A stretch of DNA of 55,928 nt from Ophiothrix spiculata. Lineage: Eukaryota; Echinodermata; Ophiuroidea; Amphilepidida; Ophiotrichidae. The stretch lies in NCBI GenBank assembly GCA_000969725.1, contig JXSR01S062002.1; one strand, given 5' to 3'. The position numbers and the translations under genes are program-made. The notes under the pieces are model-generated. The model ran no database searches. It had not been told where the DNA came from and saw nothing but the letters and a program-made list of their open reading frames with translations. Within the stretch, counting starts at the first letter, position 1; each line of letters begins with the position of its first letter. Below, in pieces: positions 11,709-23,475 of the stretch.

Positions 11709-13129
11709 TATAATTATACAATGGAGATACATAACATTAACAAGGCAATAACGTAAAAGTCATGCGCCAACCAGGGAAGGTCAAAGTAAGGGACTGGATA
11801 GGTTTCAAAAATAAGTAATGAGAAAAGCAAATTTACCTAGATAAAGGAATACACTAATAATCATGTTATTTACGATAGTCATAATAATTCATACCGAGGA
11901 ATATTGATATTAAACATTTGTCTAACACATGTATGAAGTACAAGTTCTGACAAAAACAGATTTATGAGAACAAGTTGATTTAAAAATAAATTCTTGACCA
12001 AAAAGTCTATTAAAAAAACTCGGAACTTTTTCACTCATGATCACCAAGTCTAAAATTTAAATGCAGCTCGAAAATCATTTTGTTTACTTCCAAAATTTAA
12101 CTAAATCTTTCCAAGAGTTTTTCTGAATTTTATAGCAACTAAACGGTAGATTTGACATGTAAAAAGGTACAAATTTTTTTTTTTTTTTGACACCCATCCC
12201 AAAACCGGCAGTCGACAAATCATTTCTGCTCTCGCCATTGGCTGGCTATTATTATGTGTCCGCCCGATGTAAAACACGCCATATCTGTCATATCCCGCAT
12301 CTAATTAAGGGGCATAATCAATATAGAGACGAGCGATCGCTCGGGCCGCCCGAGCCATGAAGCCAAGTAATTGATCGTCTTATCTTTGCATTTCGCTCAT
12401 CTGTGGCAACAAATTTAGTAATATAATGGTGAATAATATCAATACGTACCAAACTATCTAATCTATAATGATTGCTCGGCCTAGGTATTGACTTGGCTTG
12501 GGACAAGAAGATCGGCTCGTCCTTGCTCGGCTCGGGTGAGTTGCTCGGGTCTAAATTGATTATGTCCCTAACCTGTACATGTGCAGCTGGTGACCGGCCA
12601 TATAACTTATGCAGTACAAGGTACGGTGGGCTCGTTACTTATTTGCACAAGCCAAGTTGCATTATGTCAAAAATTACCAACTCTTTGAAAAAATTAATTA
12701 ATATATTTCCATATAAATGTACAACCGTTTAGACAGCTGTAGGATTCCGAAGGCTCTTGAGTACACATAGGTTTATTTGGATGTCGAAAAGGAGAATTCT
12801 ATGAGGTGCAAATGTGATATTTAATGAGCGAAAATGTTCAGGATTTTTTTCGAAACATTTTAAGTCAAAAAATCTCTCTTTTTATGCTTATATGAAAAAA
12901 TTTATAACTTCTACTTTATCTCATGTGTTAGATATGAGTTTTATGTTGACATTCATGAATTTAATCAATTACAACTTTTCTTTATTTTCACAAAATAGTG
13001 ATTTATTGAGGGCAGTGAGTTTGGTTCTTTGTATTAAAATCAGCGGCAAGAAGAATTGAATTTCCCGGCTTGGCACGTGACTATTACGTTTTGCCTAGTT
13101 AAACATAACATTGATTGTGGAGTGGCGTG
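11709..13129. other. A1-only spacer missing from A2 and B
   Basis: About 1.4 kb present only in A1. It is bounded by the direct repeat ACATAACATT at 11,729-11,738 and 13,113-13,122; A2 keeps a single related word at 16,135-16,144. This fits loss from A2 by recombination at the short repeat. The stretch holds a T-tract near 12,175-12,189 and one MITE (12,309-12,568), and no supported gene. Confidence 0.6.
12309..12568. mobile_element. Harbinger-like MITE
   Basis: The inverted ends are GGGGCATAATCAATATAGA and GGGACATAATCAATTTAGA. The trinucleotide TAA flanks both sides (12,306-12,308 and 12,569-12,571). The inside repeats GCTCGG and CTCGGGC words as inverted modules. A 3-bp TWA target and G-rich ends are typical of PIF/Harbinger MITEs. 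No transposase is encoded. Confidence 0.8.
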
Positions 13130-13369
13130 CGCAAAGGGGTGGGGGCTGGGTGGCTTCAGCCCAGTCACGAGAAAAGTCGGAGGGAAAGAGGTAATCCACT
13201 AAACATGCCGAAAAATATTGGTGGAAATGTTTAAAATAATCGTTAGTCGTGTGTGCAATTATTGTTATATTTTTTTGCTTGTCAATTTTGGGTGTACCTT
13301 TTGAGTCTCATTAGTCGGGGGAAGTACGTATCTAACCCCACCGGTTGAAAAATTCTGCGCACGCCACTG
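13130..13369. mobile_element. hAT-like MITE (copy A1)
   Basis: The ends AGTGGCGTGCGCA and its inverse flank 240 bp. The target duplication is TGATTGTG (13,122-13,129) against TGATTGCG (13,370-13,377). The same insertion is at 16,152-16,406, and its right part at 35,821-35,900, so it predates those duplications. Confidence 0.88.
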
Positions 13370-13599
13370 TGATTGCGAATAACGTTTTTTGATGGCTTAC
13401 CCTGTATTAATTTCACTTTCGATACCACAATTTAAAAACAGTTCATCGTCTGGTAGACGTAAAAATATAAGTCCTGGTTGTATTAACGTTGTAACTGGAA
13501 ACCGCAGCTTATTGCACGATGTTTTATTTGATTATACGTGTTGAGCCACTTTGAAATCACATGTTATAACACTTGACATTATCAACGCCTCATTGAAAT

Positions 13600-13960
13600 A
13601 AGAAATAACAAAGTCTATGATATGAATAAATCATTAAAGTGTGCGTTTCTACAGCCAAAAGGTTTCTTTAGAAACCAGACCAAGTGATATTTACAGATGT
13701 TTATGTACGTTTAATATATTGGACAATAACCTGATTAAAACAAGAACTTTAGTGTGGTGTTGGATATTTTGCACCACATTTTATTATGAAGAAGAAATAT
13801 TATTTCTAAAAGTGTTGTTTTTTTCTCTCAAACTAGCCAACGTGTGAGGGGCACAATGTTGAACGAGCGGCGTGAAAAAGATGGGGGTAAGTAAGGAGAA
13901 CAAAAGAAGGAAAGGAAAAAACACTAAATTGGAAAAGAGAATTCCGAGGAAAAGGGGTAT
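13600..13960 (+). repeat. Parent-unit anchor d (copy A1)
   Basis: The word CCAAGTGATATTTACAGATG and its surroundings recur at about 16,640-16,890 (partly), 36,140-36,360 and 43,290-43,760. This is one of the best-kept stretches between the close and distant units. A CTACAG sits just upstream of the conserved core, but no open frame is shared by all copies. Confidence 0.85.
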
Positions 13961-15388
13961 CTAGCATCATGACATGCAATTTGAATTTCCAGTTTGTTTT
14001 GTAAGTTACATATTTATAGGATTATCCGTCTTCCTTTATTTGGGGTTAACCAAGTACTTTCATCCACTTTGGTGTTTTTTTTCCAAAGCAATAAAATATA
14101 TATACTTTGTAATTTTTTGTGAGAAACATTATCATTTGAAATGTTGAATGACCTTGAGTATATTTTTTTCATTCAGACAAAAAAAGCAGATTTTTAAAAT
14201 AAATTTCCCTTTCTCGCTTTTTGAATAGACCTACCAACTGTCCAACATTTATATGGACAATCCCTTATTCTAAAAATTAAAAGAGTCCTGAAACCTGAGA
14301 TTCCCCTTATTTTGTCATTTTGCTCAATGTGCTTTGCATGTCAAAGTAATGTGCCTCATCCCAAAGTTGGATGTCCCACATTCTGGGATTAAGAGGTTTG
14401 CAGGTCTTTAGTTCTATATCATTATTGGCTCATGCATGATATTCTGAAATTCTTTAGCAGGGAACAATGCTCTCTTAAATCTGGAAAATTGTGCTCTTCA
14501 GTTTATTGAAAGCAAAGAAAGATTCGAAAAATTAACGCCTTTTTCGCCAAAGATTCGTAATTCTATAATGTGCAGACAATGCGATTGTGTTCAAATTTAG
14601 ACAGATTGAAGGGTTGATACTTCTGGTTGAATTACAAAAAAAAAATGTAAAACTATGTGGTGTTGATTTTGAATTATAAATTCACGCTGTTTTGACTGCC
14701 AAAAACGGCTGAGCAATACGACCCCAAGATCTTCCCGTAATATCATTATCCGTCTGATTTGAGCATTCGTATATTTTTTGAGTTTACAAAATAACGTCAA
14801 CTTTTTGAAGAAAGCTGTTGACGCCATTTTTACTATTTAAAATCAAAAGTCAAAACGGCAATATAATTTATAGACTCATCGTATGTGTGCCAAACCTCGT
14901 CTGTCAAGTGTAAGTATTTCGTTGTTGAAAAACAGCCGTCCCTTTAATGCCATGCAAGTAGATCACTGGTACTTTCCTTGTCCTACATTTCAAGAATCAA
15001 TGTATTTTATAAAGATTATGATAATTTATGTCAAAAAAGTCCTTGAAACTTCCTGGGCATCATACTTTATCTTTATTTAACTACATTCATGCAGAGTACA
15101 TTATACAGGATTCAGAGATGGTTCAATATTTCCCTGTGTTTTTATGTATTTATGTATATCAAAATAGTGTCATTTATTTAGTTTATCTTATTGCAAACAC
15201 TTGGAATTGCAAAGTAAAAACAAATGATATAGTGCTTTTAACTTAAAAGTTTTCAATAAAAGTGGAGTAGGAAAACAGAAACAGTGTATATATTATTCAA
15301 GCTATAAACTGATCTTTTCATTTGGCAGACATGCAAGTGTTTTCCTAATGTAAATGCTGTTTTCTTTTAATGAAAAGGAAAATGCATA

Positions 15389-15521
15389 CGGCCAAAGAAA
15401 AAATAGTCTGTCTCAGCTTCCCGCGCGCATAGCTTTTAAAAATCTAAATTTAGCGCATTTCTTTTTTTTTTTTAGGTTTTTGAGATATTTTCCGGTTTGT
15501 TTGTTTGTTTGTTTTTTGGCC
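15389..15521. mobile_element. Short TA-flanked insertion with (GTTT)n
   Basis: A 133-bp insert relative to A1 (about 9,722-9,742). The ends are CGGCCAAAGAAAAAA and, read inward from the right, GGCCAAAAAAC, between TA dinucleotides at 15,387-15,388 and 15,522-15,523. It contains a T-tract and about five GTTT repeats (15,496-15,516). The class is unknown. Confidence 0.6.
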
Positions 15522-16151
15522 TAAGGCAACCATAGTTTTTGATTTGTTAATTAAATGAAATGATTAAAAATGTATTGGAAAACTAATGAAAATAGACCAT
15601 TTCCTTCAAAATTGACCCGTCTATTTAATAGATAATGATGCTCGCATTTTAAATATAGAGCTTGAACCCAAAGTGACAGGCAATGATCAATTGACATCTT
15701 GATAAGTGAAATACAAACCTCGAGACTATGCTTTCCAATCAGGCACAATTTTGCATTAAAACACGTAATTTTTTAAATCATGAGGATTAATCAAATCAAA
15801 GAAGAAAAATTGCCTATATCCATTCGAAGATTCGGTTTTTTTTAAATGCAAAATTAAGTGTTTTGAAACCATCTACGAGTTAATTTGCTCAGGCATGAGT
15901 TGTAGCACAATATTCTTAGATTCAATAGAGGATTATCGATTAAGGCAGGTCTTGAGAGCTCTTGTCAAAATGCTACTTATCCCAATTTGATAAATTTAGA
16001 CAAACCCTTGGCAGAACTGTTCAAAACTGCCGATTGGTTTGCTTAATGATTATATAAAGCAAATTTAAGAGTTTTATATAATTCTGAATTGTGTCTAATC
16101 GAGAATATCTAAAAGATTTATATACAATGGAGATACATATCATTGATTGTG

Positions 16152-16406
16152 CAGTGGCGTGCGCAAAGGGGGTGGGGAGCTGGGTGGCTTCAGCCCAGTC
16201 ACGGGAAAAGTCGGGGGAAAGAGGTAGTCCACTAAACATGCCGAACAAAATTTGGTGGAAATGTTTAAAATAATCGTTAATAATGTTATAGTCGTGTGTG
16301 CAATTATTATTTTTTTGTCAATTTTGGGTGTACTTGATTTGAGTCTGATTAGTCGGGGGAACTTCGTATCCAGCCCCACTAGTCAAAAAATCTACGCACG
16401 CCCCTG
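16152..16406. mobile_element. hAT-like MITE (copy A2)
   Basis: The same insertion as 13,130-13,369. It starts CAGTGGCGTGCGCAAAGGG after TGATTGTG (16,144-16,151). The right flanking octamer has diverged to TATTAGCG. It came with the A1/A2 duplication and is not an independent insertion. Confidence 0.88.
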
Positions 16407-17159
16407 TATTAGCGAATAATGTTCTTTATGCCTCACCCTGTATTAATTTTACTTTCGATACCATATTGAAAACTATGAAAACAGTTAATCGTCTGGTAGA
16501 CGTTAAAGTATCAGTCCTTTGTAACTGGAAACCAAAGCTTATTGCACAATGTTTATTTGATTGTACGTGTTGAGCCACTTTGAAATCACGTGTTATAGCA
16601 CTTGACATTATCAACGCCTCATTGAAATAAGAAATAACAAAGTCTATGAATAAATCATTAAAGTGTGCGTTTCTTCATGGTTTCTTTGGTGATATTTACA
16701 GATTTACGTTGAATACTAGTATATGGGACAATAACCTGATTAAAACATGTATTTTAGTGTGGTGTTCAACATTTTTCACCACATTTTACTATGAAGAAGA
16801 AATATTATTTCTAAAAGTGTTGTTTTTTCTCTCAAACATGTCAACGTGTGAGGGGCACAATGTTGATTGAGCGGCGTGAAAAGATGGGAAAATATAATAC
16901 CGGGTTAGTTAAAAAAAAAACGGGCTCATTAGATGCATGATGCTTGATTAGATTAGATGCTCATTAGCTTTATTGTTGACAACAAGAAAGACCCTTCACA
17001 AAAAGGGACCATAAGGACATTCAAGTGATATGCCTATTTCGAATGCATAGCATACAAATATTTCTGTCCAACAATCGTGTATTTAGATTAAACAACAATT
17101 CCATGGTTAAGAAAAAGAAATGAATAACAGAGATTACTAAAGATAAATTAAAATTGGCT

Positions 17160-17660
17160 TAGTCAACATGTCTGATTTAAACAGAAAATTAAAGTGTTTA
17201 TTCCAGATTGCGCATGTTTGGAAAATATATCAAGACATTTTACGTGAATCAAGTTCTTTCTGATACACCATGTAAGACGATACGTATGTTGAATCGAGTC
17301 AATTTAAGCGACAGCTTGGTAGCTTAACGACATTTTTCTTAAAAAGCAGAAAAATAAGCACTTATTTAGTCAAATCCCACAGGTGGGATTTTATATTGAG
17401 CGCCTTTATTTCTATATCCTGGTGTATCAGAAAGAACTTGATATATCTGTTATTTAGAACTTTTATAGCAAAATTTTGCTTTTTGGTCGCCATTTTTGCC
17501 GTAAATACCAAACTATTTAGCATAATAGAGAGCAACTGAAAGACCTACTTTACGACAAAGAATAAAGATATAGATATAGAAAACGCGTAAATCAGAATTT
17601 AAATATGACTTTTTTTAATGTGTGAAAGAAAATATATTCGTAAATCAAATATATTCTGTC
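17160..17660 (+). repeat. Parent-unit anchor e (copy A)
   Basis: The stretch with AAATAAGCACTT, then CAGGTGGGATTTTATATTGA and TACTTTACGACAAAGAATA, recurs at 36,580-36,986, 45,330-45,620 and, split by an element, 47,700-48,620. No open frame is shared. Confidence 0.8.
17249..17441. repeat. 22-bp perfect inverted repeat private to copy A
   Basis: TCAAGTTCTTTCTGATACAC plus two bases (17,249-17,270) recurs inverted at 17,420-17,441, about 150 bp downstream. Copy B keeps the left arm (about 36,708) but at the right-arm position has only a short unrelated sequence near 36,865. The right arm looks like a templated insertion copied from the left arm. Confidence 0.8.
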
Positions 17661-17864
17661 AAGAAAAATAGTTGCCAAAAATTCAGAAATTAATAAGTTT
17701 TTCGTTATGAGCGTGCATTACTTTTTTACTTTACAAATATAAATTACCGCATATTTGCTATCGGTAACCCAATAATACGATGCTCACAATTTATAGATTT
17801 ACAAAAAAATGTAAAAAGGCCATTGCGTAAAACAAAACAAAAACAGACGCTAATAAAGGTACAA

Positions 17865-18030
17865 CAAGAATTTTAATTGTATTAGGACGACCCAGCTGAC
17901 CCACCAATTTTGGTGGGTCTCAATGCCTAGAGAATCCCACTCTTTCATGCATTCAACCAGGTAAAACAGATACCAGCCATTTTCAATTTAAAGCTATGAT
18001 CCTTTTTATTTTTCAGTAATGGGCAAAACA
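17865..18030 (+). repeat. Parent-unit anchor f (copy A)
   Basis: The segment with GACCCAGCTGACCCACCAAT matches 41,695-41,876 and 42,399-42,440. It holds the single TTAA (17,988-17,991) into which the 41,877-42,398 element inserted in the other copy. Confidence 0.85.
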
Positions 18031-18465
18031 CACATGGAACCCCCTGACCACCTTATCCACATAATCAGATAATAAAAGTAAAGGAAAACATTGGTAATTA
18101 AAATTTGCAAAGTAATGTTTCCGAGAAAATACTAAATAATGTAAATATAATTCACGATATGGCTATGATTATAAATCTAGATGGCTTCAGATCTGAAATG
18201 GCTTATATAACAACACATATAAAGTAAGATTTAGAGACATGCGTATATGATTATGTAAAATTAGATTACCATTTTCATCTTTTTTTTTTTGTTTCATGTC
18301 AAAAAAGTAATTGATTTAACCAACTTGCTTTTAGGGGATTTTTTCTTTTGATTTATTTGATCGGTAGAGTGTTTGTTTGTTTACTTTTTTTACTTTCGCT
18401 TCATAGTTTACTTGTTTTAGTATGGAATTATTTTGGAAATTTTTAAAAAATACATGCAATGTATA

Positions 18466-19550
18466 TGGCTCATTCTCCGATAAACCGTGCAACTTTGGTT
18501 AGAGAAATTTCGACTACTAACAACTCATAAAAACACATACAAAATCATAAACTCTTATGGTTTCTGAAGAAGAAAAAGTGCATGGGAGATGTTTTAAAAA
18601 TACTTGATTTTATAACCATTGTATTCCTTATTCCTAAATTTCGTATCTGTCGTTTCGTATCTGTTGGAATCTTTTTTTAAATATTCATTATTGAGAAAAT
18701 AAGTTTTCTTACAAAGTTGATCTTTACACTAAATTAGAAGCTTTACACAGACTACACTGTGGTGAAGTATTTTGCTCATAGTGTACCGTGATTTGCGAGA
18801 AGGCAGCAAAATATGCGTTTCGTATCTGTCGCGACGTGACAGTCACATAGTTTTTTTTTTTGATATTAATATCCTTGTAAATCATTACTGTAAATATATA
18901 ATTCTATATAACATATAATAAGGTTGTATTGACTTAAAACATCCTGCTATTCCATGTTTGACAGATCTGTTTCGTAAGGGTCATGGGGACCCTCACTCAT
19001 CAGAAACAAAATGCAGAATGAACTTGATAATTCTATATAACATATATGTTATTCAACACTGAAGTTTACTTGATAAACCTAATGCGGAATCATCCATCAA
19101 CAAATTCATTTTCACACTTTGTTATCGATTTTAGAATCTGCTTCGTATCTGTTTGCAATATTGGCGACATGCTTTAAAAAGCTCTTATGCAATATCAAAT
19201 ACTTAATATAATAAAAGTTTATATGTCATTATCAATACCTATTACGGGCTGTTAAATAGCGTGCATTGCATTCAATATGCCCGAATATTTTAGGAACCGG
19301 GGCACATAAAACATAAAAAGTATGGCTAGCGACATGGGGAAAAGTAACGATTTTGCATTTTCAGATTAATCGTTATCTACTTTCCTGGAATGATAAATTG
19401 TTTAGCTTCACACATGTTACTAATTTGATTCTAATGTATCACCTAAACCACTCAAATCATTTGTAATAGGTTTAACAACGTTAAACAAGCAACAGGAACA
19501 TGAGCGACACCAAAACGGCAAAGTTGCACACTTTATCGGAGAATAAGCCA
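18466..19550. mobile_element. 1.1-kb element with 32-bp inverted ends
   Basis: The left end TGGCTCATTCTCCGATAAA and the right end, inverted, TGGCTTATTCTCCGATAAA continue into a shared GTGCAACTTTG. TA dinucleotides flank both sides (18,464-18,465 and 19,551-19,552). The inside repeats TTTCGTATCTGT or close forms at about 18,643, 18,655, 18,818 and 19,142, and ATAATTCTATATAACATAT twice (about 18,898 and 19,030). No ORF of note. Tc1/mariner is inferred only from the TA target. Confidence 0.75.
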
Positions 19551-20410
19551 TATGACTGATAACAGCTAAAATGTCATTTGTAGACAGTCTTAATAGTCAA
19601 AGAAATTGAAATGTCATGTAGACAGTTCCAATAGTCAGACAAAAATTAAGCTAAATATAATCTTAATTCGCAGGTTTGTTCGTCATTTTCCAATGCTCAA
19701 ATTTTAAATCAAATGCCATGACCTTCCATAATAAATAATATATTGTCATTGTAAAAGCTAGCAAGTGGCTTCTGGACCACACGGGGAATACTCACAATTG
19801 TTGGAAGTAAATGACTTTATGTACTTAAAATATATCTTGCAAATGTTGATCTCCGTTTCACAAGTGCTTTTCGTGCTGTTGTTTCACAGTTCAAAACCAT
19901 TTATATAACTTACTAGCCCTGCAATACATGGATAAAAGTGATAATTTGATAATAGATGTAATTTATATCAAGTTTCTCATTATTGCTTATATAAATATTA
20001 TTTTTACGTTTACCACTTCTGTGTCGCATAATCTTTATCTAATACTTTTCACATAATTGACTATGTCAAATATTAAGTGACGCACGAACCAAATTGAATT
20101 GATTGAGTATAATTTTGTGATGTCTGAGAGCTTTTACGGTTACAGAGATTTCAAACTTGTGCCTGTAGTATAATGTTTAATCAGAATTTTGTAAATAGCA
20201 AGTCATCATGATCATGTGAGAAAATTCTATAAAATAATGAAAGTAAAAGCAGCCAAAATAACCATCGATCGTGTTCTAGTTACATCAATGTTTTCATTTA
20301 TGTTCTCACCTTTCAGAACACATTTGCTTTATAGATCTTGTTCTCCTATTCCCAGCTCTTAATGTATTAATATATTTGAAATCGAACCATAGCGTAAACA
20401 TTATCATCTA

Positions 20411-20461
20411 CAACTTGTCCCAATATTAATGCAACGAGCGAATAAAAACATTAAAAATAGT
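20411..20461 (-). mobile_element. LINE 3'-end fragment (reverse)
   Basis: On the minus strand this reads CGCTCGTTGCATTAATATTG, matching the 3' ends of the LINE copies at 23,395-23,414 and 45,276-45,295. Only about 50 bp are recognisable. Confidence 0.7.
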
Positions 20462-20774
20462 TTTAAGCCCAGGTGATTTGACTATTAAATTGCGTTTGGG
20501 TCACGAAAAAAATGTTTTATCGCGCTAGATTGCCCCATTTTTTTTTAATAGTATTGTTATTTTTTTTTTTAAGTTTTGCTTAACCCTATTCTTACAAAGG
20601 TACTTTTTGTAACGTTTGTTATCAAGGGATGAACTTGAAACGGACACGCCTAAAATTAAGTTAGTTTGTACCAGTATATTCGTGGGCTTGGAAATTCTCG
20701 ATTTTGACCAAAATGGTCACAAAATCAAAATGTTGCTAATAAAGTTCTAAATATCGGAATTTTACTCATTTACA

Positions 20775-20809
20775 ACAACACTGTAAAAACTGTGTTTTTA
20801 CAGTGTTGT
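20775..20809. repeat. Perfect 16-bp hairpin
   Basis: ACAACACTGTAAAAAC is followed, after a 3-base loop, by its exact inverse. It looks like the fused ends of a tiny MITE. No poly-T terminator or gene context is seen. Confidence 0.8.
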
Positions 20810-21470
20810 AAAAGTTTATTTTTCATACGAATAATTTTATGAAAGGTCATGGCATTTGGTGTTATTTAATGTAGCCATATTAAGTGGTGAGCACAATTTG
20901 CCAACTTGATATTTAAAGAACAAATGTCCTCAGATCACCGGAATTGTCTACGTGATGTTTCGTTTGCACAAAGCAGTTTATTACATTACATGACTTCATG
21001 AAACTGTTCACTGTGAAATTACATTGTAGTCCCAAAGCGCTAGATGACTTTTATCGCAACAATAAAACTTATTTAAGGAACATTGCAGTCTTGAAATTGA
21101 TTTGTATGCTTAGTATTTTTTTTTTAGTATTTTTAAGTAGTTGCATTAAAATACTGCTCGAGGTATGGATTTGGATATGATACGCGTCTTCAAAGTTTGG
21201 TTTTGTGTTCTTGACTGGAGTTTGTAGGCAAATAAAAACAGCAAATTTGAATGTCATCTCAAAATGACCTGACCTTATTGCTATTGATCAATCAAAAAGG
21301 AATTCCCCACAGCAAAATCATTTTAATATACCTTGAATTAGATTATGTAGCTAACGTATTATACAATCCTAGTTTTAAGGTAATTAAGGTTGCTTGAGAT
21401 TTATTTGTGACGTAATACCGATGAGAAGTGACAAGAAAAGTAACAACCAAATTCGGGGCATTTGTTATGC

Positions 21471-21532
21471 CGAGATCGCGTGATATATGTCATCACGTGA
21501 TTTCGGCAGAGCGAATGCCGAAATCACGTGAT
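21471..21532. repeat. Inverted CACGTG modules
   Basis: The word TGCCGAAATCACGTGAT occurs inverted and direct around a 7-base loop (perfect 17-bp arms, 21,492-21,532). A third diverged copy sits at 21,470-21,485. Related modules lie at 23,476-23,605 and 23,945-24,052. Confidence 0.8.
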
Positions 21533-21604
21533 ATAAGTGAATCACCAACTTCCGGTTTTATATCGTACAATTCGTGTGCTTATTATATCCAGCTACAATG
21601 TTAT

Positions 21605-21766
21605 ACAAATATTGAATGCCTGAGAGTGCAATAGTACAAAATATATCATGAGGTCAAATTTGGACTTTTCTATTTCACGAGGCGTAGCCAAGTGAAATGG
21701 ATCAGTCCAAATTTGACCGAATGATATATTTTGTACTATTGCACGTGCAAACGCATTCAATATTTG
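21605..21766. mobile_element. Palindromic MITE
   Basis: ACAAATATTGAATGC at the left and GCATTCAATATTTGT at the right bound a long imperfect palindrome with arms of about 60 bp, including GGTCAAATTTGGAC and its inverse. The centre carries a second short stem, ATTTCAC with GTGAAAT. No clear target duplication was seen. Confidence 0.7.
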
Positions 21767-21800
21767 TTTTATATCATGATATCATATAGGTTTGTTTCAT

Positions 21801-21831
21801 GCCGTGCAATGGAAAATAATTTTTGCACGGC
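21801..21831. repeat. GCCGTGCAA hairpin
   Basis: GCCGTGCAA and TTGCACGGC form a 9-bp stem around 13 bases. TCATGATAT words lie on both sides (about 21,774 and 21,847), so this may be the core of another small palindromic element. Confidence 0.5.
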
Positions 21832-22050
21832 TCAAATCACTGCAATCATGATATGAAATGTAATGTAACTAGAAAGTTTGGATTTGTTTATTTATGCTAA
21901 TTTCATCATATGACGTCACATGTTATTACCTTTACGTTTTATTGTATTTATGTTTGCAATTTAGTTAGTTTCTCAGTATCTACTACTTCATTGTATTCCA
22001 TATTATTATTTTATTTTTGTTTTTGTGTGCTGTTGTTTGAAAACAAAAAC

Positions 22051-22561
22051 NNNNNNNNNNNNNNNNNNNNNNNNNNNNNNNNNNNNNNNNNNNNNNNNNN
22101 NNNNNNNNNNNNNNNNNNNNNNNNNNNNNNNNNNNNNNNNNNNNNNNNNNNNNNNNNNNNNNNNNNNNNNNNNNNNNNNNNNNNNNNNNNNNNNNNNNNN
22201 NNNNNNNNNNNNNNNNNNNNNNNNNNNNNNNNNNNNNNNNNNNNNNNNNNNNNNNNNNNNNNNNNNNNNNNNNNNNNNNNNNNNNNNNNNNNNNNNNNNN
22301 NNNNNNNNNNNNNNNNNNNNNNNNNNNNNNNNNNNNNNNNNNNNNNNNNNNNNNNNNNNNNNNNNNNNNNNNNNNNNNNNNNNNNNNNNNNNNNNNNNNN
22401 NNNNNNNNNNNNNNNNNNNNNNNNNNNNNNNNNNNNNNNNNNNNNNNNNNNNNNNNNNNNNNNNNNNNNNNNNNNNNNNNNNNNNNNNNNNNNNNNNNNN
22501 NNNNNNNNNNNNNNNNNNNNNNNNNNNNNNNNNNNNNNNNNNNNNNNNNNNNNNNNNNNNN
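22051..22561. other. Assembly gap (511 N)
   Basis: A run of undetermined bases. Apparent long frames crossing it are artefacts of translating N. Confidence 1.
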
Positions 22562-23111
22562 ATAGAGTAGACCATTGGCTTTTACAGGAATTTTGTTTTG
22601 TTTAATTTGAATCTCTGAATCAAAAGTTATTGCACATTTTGTAAAGACCCGAAAATCTTGATGGTCAGATTTGTTAATCTGTAAAGTTTTACCTCTAGTG
22701 ACCTCATAGGGCACACGTTGAATGGCAATTGCTAAAAACATCTCATGATTAGGAGAAGCATCCCTTGAACCCATTTCATGACATAAGGGCTCAATTTAAT
22801 GATGATCTGCTGATATTAAGCAGGTTGTTTTGTCAACCTGTTGCGTCCCCTTGACGGGTCAGAAGAATCATAAAGTCCTAAACTCCGTTGTCTTTAGTTT
22901 TCTTTCGTGATTTCGGTTAAAGACTTATTATTGGTTGACACCTTTCATTAGAATCCTTTTTTCGACTCTTTGGGTGGAAATTGTATCCTAAACTACCTGT
23001 TTGTCGCACCAGAAGTAACAAGAGTCATGGAATTTGAGAGTATCTGGTAGATCCGAACTTTAATTGAAAATTTTGACCTATTTAAGGTAAAAATGAACTT
23101 AAAATACCACT
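22562..23111. other. Unassigned stretch after the gap
   Basis: No repeat match within the window. On the minus strand, about 79 codons are open from about 22,798 into the gap (MGSRDASPNHEMFLAIAIQR and on). The residue mix looks somewhat protein-like, but no family is recognised and the gap hides the rest. It could be an exon, a transposon remnant or chance. Confidence 0.3.
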
Positions 23112-23425
23112 TAATGTTAGGTACAGGTCATATAAGATTGGTTTGGATTGATGTGCTCCAGTTGCGTGCAGAATTCTCTTTATTTCAAGTTTGCATTTCT
23201 TTAGCTGGAAGTCTAAACTTATAAATCGGACCAAAGTTGATTTAAAGGGCTTTCTTAAATTCTTCATATCTTTGGACTGGAGTGGTAAAATGAAACGGAA
23301 CAAAAGGCATGTTGTAGAGTAGTTTCTCTACTTTTGAAAAACATATATTACTATGATTTAATCTTTTGGAAACTATTTTTTACTATTTTATTTGCTCGTT
23401 GCATTAATATTGGGACAAGCTGTAT
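23112..23425 (+). mobile_element. LINE 3' fragment, same family as 44,325
   Basis: The fragment begins inside the last codons of the reverse-transcriptase ORF (GATTGGTTTGGATTGA, translated IGLD-stop) and runs through the 3' UTR to GCATTAATATTGGGA. It matches 45,018-45,295 closely, but keeps about 30 bp after AAATCGGAC that the other copy lacks. It is a typical 5'-truncated insertion on the plus strand. Confidence 0.88.
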
Positions 23426-23475
23426 GTTGCGATATCAAATATGCTCATGAATAAAATATTGGATACGTAATGATA

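Larger units (their letters stand above)
14217..16890 (+). repeat. Internal duplication A2
   Basis: This block repeats parts of 7,900-13,860 in order. It lacks the segments at 8,077-8,505, 9,151-9,444, 10,101-10,531, 10,861-11,708 and 11,739-13,112. Three of these absences fall exactly at transposon ends, which makes A2 the best empty-site reference in the window. It has its own insertion at 15,389-15,521. Confidence 0.88.
85..17580 (+). repeat. Segmental duplication, copy A
   Basis: This block aligns collinearly with 24,574-36,986. The shared start (ATATTCTAATGCTTT) lies near 87 and 24,576, and the last shared stretch is at about 17,551 and 36,935. Compared stretches differ by about 3-7%. 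Length differences come from discrete events: element insertions in A at 560, 2,757 and 4,667; insertions in B at 24,727, 26,155 and 31,839; an internal duplication in A at 14,217-16,890; and a B deletion matching A 10,250-13,290. Stretches not listed separately contain no ORF I can support as a gene. Short ORFs are not conserved in a coding-like way between copies. Confidence 0.93.
19711..20857. repeat. Widely spaced inverted repeat
   Basis: AAATGCCATGACCTTCCATA (19,711-19,730, plus one base) recurs inverted at 20,837-20,857 with 20 of 21 matches. Either this is an element of about 1.15 kb or an inverted local copy of parent-unit sequence, since the left arm faintly resembles 4,085-4,140. 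Target duplications were not found. The interior has no supported gene. Confidence 0.5.

Noticed and set aside
21910-22774. Long frames across the first gap
   Set aside because: They consist mainly of undetermined bases. Only the roughly 79 codons right of the gap on the minus strand are real sequence, and they have no recognised family.
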